Source: Methylocystis hirsuta
Lineage (GTDB): Bacteria; Pseudomonadota; Alphaproteobacteria; Rhizobiales; Beijerinckiaceae
Reading direction: 5' to 3'
Length of the DNA: 64,000 nucleotides
Assembly (NCBI RefSeq): GCF_003722355.1
Contig: NZ_QWDD01000001.1
Location: forward strand, 558,001-622,000
A program made the translations under genes and the position numbers. The notes below the pieces were generated by a model, which saw nothing but the letters and a program-made list of their open reading frames with translations, did no database searches and was not told the DNA's origin. Positions 34,636-43,400 of this stretch are shown piece after piece (position 1 is the stretch's first letter; every line of letters begins with the position of its first letter).

Positions 34636-34954
34636 GGCCAAGAAGAAATTTCGCAGCACGATCGCGGAAGCGGCGCACGAAACCGCAAGCGGCCTGCATC
34701 GCATTGGCCTCCTCGACGCCAAGACGATGCGCGAATTTGATGCGGCGTGTCTCACCACGATCGAGCCGCTGACGGGCAAGCAAATCCTCGCGCTGCGCGA
34801 ACGCGAAGGCGTGAGCCAAGGCGTGTTCGCCCACGTGTTGAACGTAAAGCCGAAACTGGTGAGCGAATGGGAACGCGGCGAAAAGAAACCAAGCGGCCCC
34901 TCGCTCAAGCTGCTCTCACTCGTGAAAGCGCGGGGTCTTGAGGCGATAATTTGA
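34625..34954 (+). CDS. HigA-like antitoxin left without an intact toxin
   Basis: This 109-residue protein has an N-terminal toxin-binding region and a C-terminal XRE helix-turn-helix (ALREREGVSQGVFAHVLNVK, then LVSEWERGEKKPSGPSLKLL). It begins MTTKAKKKFRSTIAEAAHET inside the toxin remnant. With the toxin half deleted it may act as an orphan antitoxin that neutralises or regulates the related module at 35071-35770. Its original promoter has been lost; expression may come from within the insertion sequence. Confidence 0.85.
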   Translation: MTTKAKKKFRSTIAEAAHETASGLHRIGLLDAKTMREFDAACLTTIEPLTGKQILALREREGVSQGVFAHVLNVKPKLVSEWERGEKKPSGPSLKLLSLVKARGLEAII

Positions 34955-35070
34955 GTTGCAAAAGCTTGCCACACGGTGTTTGCCGCAAGCGCCACAAGCG
35001 CCTCCTCGCGTTGATGGCGGGTAAACTTAAGCGGTCTCTAGGCTCCTGCGGCGCGTAGCGCCGACGCGGC

Positions 35071-35406
35071 CTAGAGGATCGCTTCCATACCCTTGCGGCG
35101 GATGAGATCGAGCAAGACGAGGGCGGGGCCGCTTGGCCGTTTTGCGCCGCGCTCCAACTGCGAAACATAGCCGACCGTCAGATTGAGATAGCGGGCGAAA
35201 ACCGCTTGGCTCAACCGCGCCTTTTCACGAAGGCTCCGGATTTCCTCGCCCGTGATCGGCGCGGGTTCGGGCGCAACGTCCTTTCCCAACTGACGCAAGG
35301 TGATCTTTTCATGCGTGGCCTCGTCCATGAGACCAAGGCGGCGCATGTCCCCCGCCGTTTCGAGAATAGCTTCGCGCAAACGGCTAGGCGTCGCTTTCTT
35401 CGTCAT
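35071..35406 (-). CDS. HigA-like antitoxin of an intact toxin-antitoxin module
   Basis: This 111-residue antitoxin has an N-terminal part TKKATPSRLREAILETAGDM and an XRE helix-turn-helix (LREKARLSQAVFARYLNLTV, GYVSQLERGAKRPSGPALVL). It is paralogous to the protein at 34625-34954. The start ATG at 35406 overlaps the toxin end by 23 nt. It should bind the toxin and repress the promoter at 35792-35819. Confidence 0.9.
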   Translation of the reverse strand: MTKKATPSRLREAILETAGDMRRLGLMDEATHEKITLRQLGKDVAPEPAPITGEEIRSLREKARLSQAVFARYLNLTVGYVSQLERGAKRPSGPALVLLDLIRRKGMEAIL

Positions 35407-35770
35407 GTCGCACCTCCTGAATTGCTCCGTCTTTAAGGGCCGTCTCAATGCGTTCCGATGTGGCTTCAAGCCATCCGCGCGCTACAAGGCGCAAATCTTC
35501 CAATTCGTCCGGTTCGACGTTTTCCCTTTCGTTCTTGGCGAACCCGTAGAGGAAAACGGCGCGCTCCTTCACACGATAGGCGACGATCATCCGATAGCCG
35601 CCGGAACGTCCTCGGCCTCGCCTTGCGACGCGCTGCTTGATGAGGCCGCCTCCTAAATCAGCGTCGATAAGCCCCCGCGCGGCGCGCCGGATCGCTTCGC
35701 TTAGGCTCTCGTCGTCAATTCGTTCGCTGCGAGCGAACCGCACAAACCATCTGATTTTGAAAACCCGCAC
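35384..35770 (-). CDS. RelE/ParE-superfamily toxin
   Basis: This 128-residue toxin of the type that pairs with a downstream XRE antitoxin has the order toxin-antitoxin typical of HigBA. Features include VFKIRWFVRFARSERIDDES, RGRGRSGGYRMIVAYRVKER and VFLYGFAKNERENVEPDELE. Family members cleave mRNA or inhibit gyrase; which applies cannot be told. Translation starts at a GTG at 35770, 5 nt after GGAG. Confidence 0.88.
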   Translation of the reverse strand: MRVFKIRWFVRFARSERIDDESLSEAIRRAARGLIDADLGGGLIKQRVARRGRGRSGGYRMIVAYRVKERAVFLYGFAKNERENVEPDELEDLRLVARGWLEATSERIETALKDGAIQEVRHDEESDA

Positions 35771-35791
35771 CGCATCTCCATAATACTATAA

Positions 35792-35819
35792 ACTATAGCA
35801 CACTGAACTATAATTTCAA
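35792..35819 (-). promoter_or_regulatory. promoter and TATAGT repeats of the toxin-antitoxin operon
   Basis: On the minus strand TTGAAA (35814-35819) and TATAGT (35792-35797) are 16 nt apart. TATAGT occurs three times in 28 nt (35807-35812, 35792-35797, 35785-35790). Such repeated AT-rich sites overlapping the -10 element fit autoregulation by the antitoxin. Confidence 0.6.
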
Positions 35820-35890
35820 CCTGAATCGCACGGGATTTCGCGACAGACTTATGCACGCCGGGAACCCCTGAAAAACGTGGGTTCGGCGTT

Positions 35891-36355
35891 TCACGCGAGC
35901 GGCGCCAGCACCAGCGCCAGATTCTCCACCGCCACGATCCGCGCCCGCGCGCCGGGCGCAAGGCTCTCGACCGGCGAATCCTCTGCGAGCCGCGCCTGCC
36001 ATTCGACGCCGGACCAGAAGACGATTCCGCGGGTTTTCGTCACCTCATGCGTCGTCGTCAGTTCGCGGCCGATCAGATCGCTGCTCTTATCTTCTTCGAT
36101 GTCGGCGTTTTGAAACCGCTGCAGCGGCTTCCTGCCGACGATGGCGATCAAGAGGCTCACGCCGGCGACGATCGCCGCGGTTTCCACCAGCGACGGTCGC
36201 CAGCCGGTGGCGTAGAGAACCGCGCTGGTCAGCAGTGCGCCCACCGCCACGAACATCACCGGCGACAGGCCGATCACGACGATGTCGAGCCCGAGCAGGA
36301 AAAGGCCGGCGATCAGGCTCGCATTGGCGGGATCGTAGAGGAAGGCGGTCTCCAT
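35891..36355 (-). CDS. NfeD-like membrane protein
   Basis: This 154-residue protein has two to three membrane segments (residues about 10-75) followed by an OB-fold NfeD domain (SDLIGRELTTTHEVTKTRGI and VFWSGVEWQARLAEDSPVES). NfeD proteins partner with SPFH/stomatin proteins in membrane microdomain organisation. Its gene follows the SPFH gene by 2 nt, the standard arrangement. Confidence 0.9.
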   Translation of the reverse strand: METAFLYDPANASLIAGLFLLGLDIVVIGLSPVMFVAVGALLTSAVLYATGWRPSLVETAAIVAGVSLLIAIVGRKPLQRFQNADIEEDKSSDLIGRELTTTHEVTKTRGIVFWSGVEWQARLAEDSPVESLAPGARARIVAVENLALVLAPLA

Positions 36356-36357
36356 CT

Positions 36358-37350
36358 TTATTCCGCTTCCCGCCAGGGCTGCGCGCGGCGCTGCTGCGCC
36401 TCGCTCGACGCAGGGCTGGCGTTGACGGCCTTGAGCACCGCCATCGCCTTGGCGATCCAGCCGGCGGGGTCGGCGCCGTCGCCCATCAGCACCAGCGAAT
36501 TGCCGGCCTTGGCGAGGCGGCCATATTGCTCGATGGCGCTTTTGGCGACTTCGAGCTGCACCGCCTGATCGCCGCCGACCTGGGTGATTTGCGTGCGCAC
36601 GAGTTCGATCGCCTTCGCCTGGCCTTCGGCGCGCAGAATGGCGGCCTGTTTCTCGCCTTCGGCGCGGTTGATCTCGGACTGTTTCACGCCTTCCGATTCG
36701 AGCACCGTCGCCCGCTTGTCGCGCTCGGCCTTCATCTGCCGCTCCATCGACTGGCGCAGCGATTCGGGCATGGCGATGTCCTTGATCTCATAGCGCGTGA
36801 CGTGCGCGCCCCAGAGCTGGGCGGCGTCGGAGACGGCGCGCACCACCCGTTCATTGATCTCGCTTCGGTTCTCGAAGGTCTTGTCGAGCTCCATCGAGCC
36901 GATGGCCGAACGCATCGAGGTCTGCGCCAGATTGATGATGGCGCGGCGGATGTCCTGCGCGCCATAGGCGGCGTCCTTGGCGTTGACGATCTTGTAATAG
37001 AGAACGCCGTCGATGGTGACGGTGGCGTTGTCCTTGGTGATCGCGTCCTGCTCCGGCACGTCGATCACCTGTTCGCGCAGATCGAAGGTGTAGGCCACCC
37101 GCTCGACGATCGGCCAGACGAAATTGACGCCCGCGGTCAGCGATCGGTTGTAGCGGCCCAGCCGCTCGATGACGAGCACGGTCTGCTGGCGCACGAAGCG
37201 CACCATCGTCGACAGCGCCAGCAGCGCGACATAGGCGAACCAGAACAGCGGATTTTGGAAGAGGCCAATCGGCAGGCCGAGGTTGAAGGATCGGTCGATG
37301 ATCAAGAGGCCGATGGCGGCGGCGCCGACGACAAAAAGTGCGAAACCCAT
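36358..37350 (-). CDS. SPFH/stomatin-family membrane protein (QmcA-like)
   Basis: This 330-residue protein has N-terminal membrane segments (residues about 1-45) and an SPFH domain (VRFVRQQTVLVIERLGRYNR, AITKDNATVTIDGVLYYKIV, IGSMELDKTFENRSEINERV). A coiled coil (MERQMKAERDKRATVLESEG) and a C-terminal region follow. The ATG at 37350 follows GGAGGG. A GTG at 37407 behind AGGAG would add 19 residues and is also possible. It forms a pair with the NfeD-like gene. Confidence 0.9.
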   Translation of the reverse strand: MGFALFVVGAAAIGLLIIDRSFNLGLPIGLFQNPLFWFAYVALLALSTMVRFVRQQTVLVIERLGRYNRSLTAGVNFVWPIVERVAYTFDLREQVIDVPEQDAITKDNATVTIDGVLYYKIVNAKDAAYGAQDIRRAIINLAQTSMRSAIGSMELDKTFENRSEINERVVRAVSDAAQLWGAHVTRYEIKDIAMPESLRQSMERQMKAERDKRATVLESEGVKQSEINRAEGEKQAAILRAEGQAKAIELVRTQITQVGGDQAVQLEVAKSAIEQYGRLAKAGNSLVLMGDGADPAGWIAKAMAVLKAVNASPASSEAQQRRAQPWREAE

Positions 37351-37532
37351 GGAATGAACCCTCCGCGACAGGCGCGTTGAGAGAAAGTTATCGAGCGACT
37401 GGGACACGGGCGCTCCTATTCATGGCGCACGGGAGAAGAGCCCTTCCCGCGAAGGCGAGGCCCGGGCGTCCATCGACGTCTAGCGCGCCAGACATGCCGA
37501 AGGCGTGCGCCGGCGCATGTCTCGCGCGATAT

Positions 37533-39419
37533 TCAGCGCTGTCTCCACCAGCTTTCGAGCGTCGGACCGAACATCGGCGAGGCATAGCGCGGCAATCGCG
37601 CCGGGCGCGCAATGTCGGTCGAATGCGCGAGCCATTGGTCGGACGCATGAAACAGCGGCACGACGTAGAAGCCGGACAGCAGCACGCGGTCGTAGGCGCG
37701 AACGGCGGTGACGAAATCCTCGTGGCTTGTCGCGGCCAGCAGGGCGGCGATGAGCGCATCGATCGCCGGCGAGGCGGCGCCGGCCAAATTGAAGGAGGCT
37801 TCCTGGTTTGCGCTCGAAGACCCCCAGCGCATGCGCTGCTCATTGCCCGGCGACGCCGAGGCGACCCACTGGCCGAGCATCATGTCGAAATCGAACTTCT
37901 GCCGTCGGCGTTGATATTGCACCTCGTCGACGAGACGCACGCGGGCGTCGACGCCGATGCGCTGCAGCGAGCCGGCATAGTTGAGCGCAAGCCGCTCCTG
38001 ATTGCGGTCCTTGACCATGATCTCGAAGGCGACAGGCTCGTCGTCCTTGCGCAAAACGCCGCTTTCGATGCGGTAGCCGGCGCTCTCGAGCAGATCGAGC
38101 GCGCGCTTGGCCATCTCGCGGTCGCGGCCTGACCCGTCATTGACCGGCGGTCGCCAGCGGCCTTGCAGAATGTCTTCGCGCACGGCGTCCGGAAACGGCG
38201 CCAGCAAGGCGCGCTCCCCGGGGGACGCCGGGCGGCCGGAGGAGGACAATTCGGATTCGTCGAAGAAGCTTTTCGTGCGGGTGTAGAGGCCGGCGTAGAG
38301 ATTCGTGTTGACCCATTCGAAGTCGAACATCATGCCGAGCGCTTCGCGCAGGCGGATGTCCTTGAACAGGGGACGCCGCGTATTGAAGACGAATCCCTCC
38401 ATGCCTTTGGGGTTTTCGTTCTTGAGCGTCTCCTTCACCACGCGTCCGTCGGTGAGCGCCGGGAAGTCGTAGCCGCTCGCCCAGCGGGTCGTGCTGGTTT
38501 CGTCGCGATAGTCGAGCAGCCCCGCCTTGAAGGCCTCGAAGAGCGAATTGCCGTCGCGGAAATATTGAATGTCGATCTCGTCGAAATTGTAGAATCCGCG
38601 CTGGCTAGGCAGGTCGGCGCCCCAATAGTCCTTATTGCGGCGCAGCAACAGGCGCGCGCCGACTTGCGCGTCTGCAATCACATAGGGACCGGAGCCGACG
38701 GGCTTGGCGAGCGTCGCTTCGGAAAAGCGCTCGACGTCGGTCGCGTGTTTGGGCAGCACCGGCATGATCGCGAGAATGAGCGGCAGCTCCCGGTCGCCGA
38801 CGCCTGAGAGGTCGTAATGGACGGTATGCGCGTCGGGCGCGTCGATCGATTTGACCAGCCCATAGGCGATGCGCTGCTGCGGCCGTCCCTTCGTCTTTAA
38901 GAGATCGAACGAGAACAGCACGTCTTCGGCGGTGATCGGCTTGCCGTCGGAAAAGCGCGCGCGCGGGTCGAGATGGAAGGTCACCTGCGAACGCGCCGGA
39001 TCGACGTCGATCGAGCGCGCGATCAGGCCGTAGAGGGTGAAGGGTTCGTCCTGCGAGCGGGCCATCAGACCTTGGAAAACATTGCCGACAAGCCCCTGCG
39101 CCGCGGTTCCCGATTTGAGATTGAACGGGTTGAGGCTGTCGAAGGTGCCGGCGAGGCCGACGCGAAGTTTGCCGCCCGGCTTCGCGCCCGGCTCGGCGTA
39201 GGGGAAGTGATGGAAATCGCTCGGTAAAGCTGGCGCGCCGTGCATGGCGATCCCATGCGTCGGGCAGGGCGCTTCGGCCGCCGGCGGGGGCGGCGCGGCG
39301 CCCGAAGCGGGCGCGGCGATAAGGAGCGAAAGGGCGAAGCTGAGCGCGCGGCGCCCCCGCATTCGCTGTTCGCCGCCGCCGCTGGCGGGGCGTCTGGCAG
39401 GAATCGGGTGAATCTTCAT
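37533..39419 (-). CDS. periplasmic oligopeptide-type solute-binding protein (family 5, YejA-like)
   Basis: This 628-residue protein has a signal sequence (residues about 20-42, RRALSFALSLLIAAPASGA) and an SBP_bac_5 domain: GTFDSLNPFNLKSG, VTFHLDPRARFSDGKPITAED and LREALGMMFDFEWVNTNLYA. Length and sequence are like YejA proteins of the Yej peptide importer, which take up peptides. No permease or ATPase gene is adjacent, so it must work with components encoded elsewhere. An ATG at 39362 directly before the signal is an alternative start. Confidence 0.88.
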   Translation of the reverse strand: MKIHPIPARRPASGGGEQRMRGRRALSFALSLLIAAPASGAAPPPPAAEAPCPTHGIAMHGAPALPSDFHHFPYAEPGAKPGGKLRVGLAGTFDSLNPFNLKSGTAAQGLVGNVFQGLMARSQDEPFTLYGLIARSIDVDPARSQVTFHLDPRARFSDGKPITAEDVLFSFDLLKTKGRPQQRIAYGLVKSIDAPDAHTVHYDLSGVGDRELPLILAIMPVLPKHATDVERFSEATLAKPVGSGPYVIADAQVGARLLLRRNKDYWGADLPSQRGFYNFDEIDIQYFRDGNSLFEAFKAGLLDYRDETSTTRWASGYDFPALTDGRVVKETLKNENPKGMEGFVFNTRRPLFKDIRLREALGMMFDFEWVNTNLYAGLYTRTKSFFDESELSSSGRPASPGERALLAPFPDAVREDILQGRWRPPVNDGSGRDREMAKRALDLLESAGYRIESGVLRKDDEPVAFEIMVKDRNQERLALNYAGSLQRIGVDARVRLVDEVQYQRRRQKFDFDMMLGQWVASASPGNEQRMRWGSSSANQEASFNLAGAASPAIDALIAALLAATSHEDFVTAVRAYDRVLLSGFYVVPLFHASDQWLAHSTDIARPARLPRYASPMFGPTLESWWRQR

Positions 39420-39729
39420 CGGCGGACCATAATCCAACGTCCTGTCGCAAGAAGCGAGTCGCGCCTAAGTTTTCGGCCATTTTTTTGAGATAGTTGTGGG
39501 CAAAAAGCGCCTTCTCCAAGCATTGCGCGCTCCGTCCGGCTGGAATTTACTGCCGCGACCATGTAAGAGCGATGCCGTCGCCTCGTCGGCGTCTCGCGAT
39601 CGCGCTGGAACACGGGCTGGTCAAGTTCCATGGCGCTGTGGCGCGAAGGCGGCTCCCGTTATGACGCGATCTCGAAACTATCCGGAGCCGGAGAGCGCCG
39701 GCCAGCAGGACAATCGAAAGGAACTTCCG
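39420..39729. other. intergenic region between divergent binding-protein and ialB-like genes
   Basis: It should hold the promoters of both genes. No clear -35/-10 pair or operator could be identified, and no additional gene is supported. Confidence 0.4.
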
Positions 39730-40440
39730 ATGTCGACCCATATCTCGCGTTCTTGCGCGATCGCCCTTGCGGGAGCGTTGCTGTTTGTCGGCGGCGGCGC
39801 ATTGGCTCAGCAGGCGCCCGCGGCCGGCGCAGCGCAGCAGCAACAGCAGCCTCAGGGGCCGATTGCCGCCGAACTCGTCGCTGTCCAGCCGGACTGGACC
39901 AAGGTGTGCGGCGCCGATCCGCAGACCAAAAAGGAAATGTGCTACACGACGCGCGACTTCGGTGTGTCGGCGAAGGAAGGCGAGGCGCCCCAGCCGCTTC
40001 TGGCGCTCGCGATCTACGATCCCAAGGGCGACGATCAGAAGATCATCCGCCTGCTGCTGCCGCCGGGCCTCATGCTGAAACCCGGCTTCCGCTTTGCGAT
40101 CGATAAGGGAGCGCCGGAAAGCGGCGCGTTCGAAATCTGCTTCCCGAATGGCTGCTTCGCCGAGGCGAAGGTCAAGAAGGCGGTCGTCGACGGCATGAAG
40201 AAGGCCGAAAAGATGACGGTGGTCGTCAAGAATCAGGCGAACGGCGAGGTCACCTTCTATCTGCCGCTCGCTAATTTCGGCAAAGCCTTCGACGGCCCCG
40301 CCGTCGACCCGAAGGTCCTCGAAGAGCAGCAAAAGAAGCTGCAGGAGGAACTGCAGAAAAAGGCCGAGGAGGAGCGCAAGAAGCTCGAGGCCCAGAAGGG
40401 CGCCGCCACGTCGCCCGCGCCGGCCGCCACGAAGAAATAA
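39730..40440 (+). CDS. invasion-associated locus B (IalB) family periplasmic protein
   Basis: This 236-residue protein has a signal peptide (cleavage near GGALA-QQ) and a Gln/Ala-rich linker (residues 26-42). The IalB domain follows, with paired cysteines (KVCGADPQTKKEMCYTTRD; FEICFPNGCFAEAKV). The last 40 residues are a charged helix (KVLEEQQKKLQEELQKKAEE) ending in a Lys/Pro/Ala tail. The family is widespread in alphaproteobacteria; its role outside pathogens is unclear. A strong terminator follows. Confidence 0.9.
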   Translation: MSTHISRSCAIALAGALLFVGGGALAQQAPAAGAAQQQQQPQGPIAAELVAVQPDWTKVCGADPQTKKEMCYTTRDFGVSAKEGEAPQPLLALAIYDPKGDDQKIIRLLLPPGLMLKPGFRFAIDKGAPESGAFEICFPNGCFAEAKVKKAVVDGMKKAEKMTVVVKNQANGEVTFYLPLANFGKAFDGPAVDPKVLEEQQKKLQEELQKKAEEERKKLEAQKGAATSPAPAATKK

Positions 40441-40466
40441 GTTTGTAACGAGCCCGAAGACGAACG

Positions 40467-40498
40467 CCCGCGCGGGACGCACCCGCGCGGGTTTTTTT
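40467..40498 (+). terminator. Rho-independent terminator after the ialB-like gene
   Basis: A perfect 10-bp stem CCCGCGCGGG (40467-40476 and 40482-40491) with a 5-nt loop is followed by seven T residues. The arm is itself self-complementary. It lies 27 nt after the stop codon. Confidence 0.93.
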
Positions 40499-40690
40499 GC
40501 GGCCATGGCCCCGAGCGCGAATAATGCGTGGCGCGGCGTCGCCCTTCCGCCCTCAGCTTTTCCTGGAGATTCGCTGAACCGCCGGCGAGTCGCGCATAAC
40601 GACAGCGTCACTTTGACGCGCGGCGATTAGCCGGTCTATATAGGCCGTCGGGCCATATCGATCGCAACCACCGGCGAGGTCAAAGCACGC

Positions 40691-41518
40691 ATGTCTATCG
40701 CCATCGCTATGCTCCTGGTCGTCGCCGGTTCGATCCTGTTTCATGTGTTGAGTCCCTGGCGGGCGACGCCGATCGCGTCGAACTGGGGCTTCATCGACGA
40801 CACGATGGGCCTCACCTTCTTGGTGACCACCGCCGGATTCGTCGCCGTCATCGTATTCATGGCCTATTGCCTCTATCGCTTCCGCCATGTGCCGGGCCGG
40901 CGCGCCGCCTATGAGCCGGAGAATCAGAAGCTCGAAGCGTGGCTTGGAATCGTCACGACGATCGCCGTCATCATACTCCTCGCGCCCGGCCTGCTCGTCT
41001 GGGGCCAGTTCATCACCGTGCCCAAGGACGCGTTGGAGATCGAAGCGGTGGGAGTCCAGTGGAACTGGAGCTTTCGCCTGCCGGGCGCTGACGCCCAGCT
41101 CGGCTCGAGCGATGTGCGCTACATCGACTCAACCAATTCCCTGGGTCTGAGCCCGGCCGATCCGAAGGGACAGGATGATCTGCTGATCACAAGCGGCGAA
41201 CTGCACCTGCCGCTCGGCAAGCCGGTCAAGGTCCTGCTGCGATCGATCGACGTCCTACATGACTTCTATGTCCCCGAGATCAGGGCGAAGATGGACCTCG
41301 TGCCGGGCATCGTCACATATTTTTGGTTCACGCCGACCAAGATCGGCGAATATGAGATCCTCTGCGCCGCCTATTGCGGCACAGGGCATCCGCAGATGCG
41401 TGGTAAGATGGTCATAGAGTCGGAGGCCGACTTCGAGACCTGGCGCACGGCGCAGCAGACGTTCGAGCAGTCGCGCAAGAGCGACGCAAGCCGAGACAAG
41501 CGGGCCTCTGCTCAATGA
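40691..41518 (+). CDS. cytochrome c oxidase subunit II, divergent CuA type
   Basis: This 275-residue subunit has two N-terminal membrane segments (residues about 1-20 and 38-62, plus a third hydrophobic stretch at 85-105) and a periplasmic cupredoxin domain. The CuA ligands are H190 (DVLHDFYVP), C225 and C229 (CAAYCG), H233 and M236. The Glu of the usual CSELC motif, which bridges CuA to the Mg site, is Ala227 here. No heme c domain follows, so it is not caa3. It is the first gene of a subunit II-I-III-III-IV operon resembling coxMNOP of rhizobia. Confidence 0.93.
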   Translation: MSIAIAMLLVVAGSILFHVLSPWRATPIASNWGFIDDTMGLTFLVTTAGFVAVIVFMAYCLYRFRHVPGRRAAYEPENQKLEAWLGIVTTIAVIILLAPGLLVWGQFITVPKDALEIEAVGVQWNWSFRLPGADAQLGSSDVRYIDSTNSLGLSPADPKGQDDLLITSGELHLPLGKPVKVLLRSIDVLHDFYVPEIRAKMDLVPGIVTYFWFTPTKIGEYEILCAAYCGTGHPQMRGKMVIESEADFETWRTAQQTFEQSRKSDASRDKRASAQ

Positions 41519-41633
41519 CGCTCACCGATGCGAGTTGCGCCGCTTTGACATTCATCGCCGCTGATCGAGCGCCGCTGCGACGGGGCTCGATTGATCGCCG
41601 GAAGCGCGATAGCGGCGAAGGGAGGATCGTTCC

Positions 41634-43400
41634 ATGACCGACGCCAGCGTACCACAGAACGTCGCGCCGCCGCCGGCGGAGGTGGCGGACGTCGAACTCT
41701 ATCACGCTCACAGCTGGATCACGAAATATGTGTTCAGCCAGGACGCCAAGGTCATCGCCATTCAATACGCCGGCACGGCCATCACCGTCGGCATTTTGGC
41801 CCTGGTGCTGTCATGGGTGATTCGCCTGCAGCTCGCCTTTCCAGGGGCGATCCCTTTCATTGACGCCAATGTCTATTACCAGTCCGTGACCATGCATGGC
41901 ATGATCATGGTCGTCTACATGCTCACCGCCATCTTTCTCGGCGGCTTCGGCAATTATCTCATCCCACTGATGGTGGGCGCGAGGGACATGGTGTTCCCTT
42001 ACGTCAACATGCTCAGCTACTGGGTCTATCTGATCGCGACCCTGGTTCTCGTCTCGAGCTATTTCTTCCCTGGCGGGCCGACCGGCGCCGGCTGGACCCT
42101 CTATCCGCCGCAATCGATCCTGACGGGCACGCCGGGCCACGAATACGGCATCATCCTAATGCTCGTTTCGTTGATCCTCTTCATCGTCGGCTTCACGATG
42201 GGCGGACTGAATTACGTGGTGACGGTGCTGCAGGCGCGCACCCGAGGCATGACGCTGATGCGCATGCCGCTGACGGTTTGGGGGATCTTCGCCGCCGCCG
42301 TGATGGCGCTTCTCGCCTTCCCCGGCCTCTTCGTCGCCTGCCTCATGCTGCTCCTCGACCGCACGCTCGGCACGAGCTTCTTCATGCCGTCGCTCGTCGA
42401 ACTCGGCGAGCGCAAGGACTATGTCGGCGGCAGCCCGATCCTGTTCCAGCACCTGTTCTGGTTCTTTGGGCATCCGGAGGTCTATATCGTCGCGCTGCCG
42501 GCCTTCGGCGTCGTTTCCGATCTGATCAGCGTGCATGCGCGCAAGAACATCTTCGGATACAGGATGATGGTCTGGGCCATCATCGCCATCGGCGTGCTCA
42601 GCATGGTGGTCTGGGGCCACCATATGTATATCAGCGGCATGGACCCGTGGTTCGGGTTCTTCTTCGCGGTGACGACGCTCGCGATCGCGGTGCCGACGGC
42701 GCTGAAGGTCTATAATTGGGTGCTGACCCTCTGGCACGCCGACATCCATTTCACGACGCCGATGCTGTTCGCGCTGGGATTCCTCGTCACCTTCGTCAAC
42801 GGCGGCATCACCGGCCTTTACCTCGGCAATGTCATCGTCGACGTGCCACTGTCCGCGACGCTGTTCGTCGTCGCCCATTTCCACATGGTGATGGGCATCG
42901 CGCCGGTGCTCGTCATCTTCGGCGCCATCTATCATTGGTTTCCGAAGATCACCGGCCGCATGATGGACGAGCGGCTCGGCAAGATTCACTTCTGGATCAC
43001 CTTCCTTGGCGCCTATGCGATCTTCTTTCCGATGCACTATCTGGGCGTGCTCGGAATGCCGCGGCGCTTTTACGAGATGGGCGAAACCGCTTTCGTTCCC
43101 GCGTCGGCCGCCACGCTCAACATTGTGATCACGGTCATCGCGTTGGCGGTCGGTTTCGCGCAGTCGATCTTCTTCTACAATCTGTTCAAGAGCCTGAAGC
43201 ATGGCGCGCCGGCCGGCGGCAATCCGTGGCGTGCCGCTTCGCTCGAATGGCAGACTCCCGAAACGCCGCCGGGACACGGCAATTGGGGTAAGCAGCTCCC
43301 GGTGGTTTATCGCTGGCCTTACGCCTATAGCGTGCCCGGCGCGCCGGAGGATTATCTGCCGCAGAACGCGCCGCCGGTGAGAGGAGAGCGTTCGCCATGA
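41634..43400 (+). CDS. cytochrome c oxidase subunit I (A-type, divergent)
   Basis: This 588-residue catalytic subunit has heme a His88 and His417, CuB His280/329/330 and heme a3 His415. The cross-linked Tyr284 and the D-channel Glu282 lie in FGHPEVYIV, so it is an A1-type enzyme. D-channel Asp118 and Asn125, and K-channel Lys358 (TALKVYNW), are kept. The Mg-site His-Asp pair of HDTYYVVAHFH is replaced by Ser407-Ala408 (SATLFVVAHFH). GGAGG precedes the ATG. The stop overlaps the next gene (ATGA). Confidence 0.95.
   Translation: MTDASVPQNVAPPPAEVADVELYHAHSWITKYVFSQDAKVIAIQYAGTAITVGILALVLSWVIRLQLAFPGAIPFIDANVYYQSVTMHGMIMVVYMLTAIFLGGFGNYLIPLMVGARDMVFPYVNMLSYWVYLIATLVLVSSYFFPGGPTGAGWTLYPPQSILTGTPGHEYGIILMLVSLILFIVGFTMGGLNYVVTVLQARTRGMTLMRMPLTVWGIFAAAVMALLAFPGLFVACLMLLLDRTLGTSFFMPSLVELGERKDYVGGSPILFQHLFWFFGHPEVYIVALPAFGVVSDLISVHARKNIFGYRMMVWAIIAIGVLSMVVWGHHMYISGMDPWFGFFFAVTTLAIAVPTALKVYNWVLTLWHADIHFTTPMLFALGFLVTFVNGGITGLYLGNVIVDVPLSATLFVVAHFHMVMGIAPVLVIFGAIYHWFPKITGRMMDERLGKIHFWITFLGAYAIFFPMHYLGVLGMPRRFYEMGETAFVPASAATLNIVITVIALAVGFAQSIFFYNLFKSLKHGAPAGGNPWRAASLEWQTPETPPGHGNWGKQLPVVYRWPYAYSVPGAPEDYLPQNAPPVRGERSP

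Noticed and set aside
39547..40611. Long open frame on the minus strand opposite the ialB-like gene
   Set aside because: It has no recognisable domain and mirrors the GC-rich codons of the ialB-like gene, which has a signal peptide, family motifs, a ribosome binding site and a terminator.
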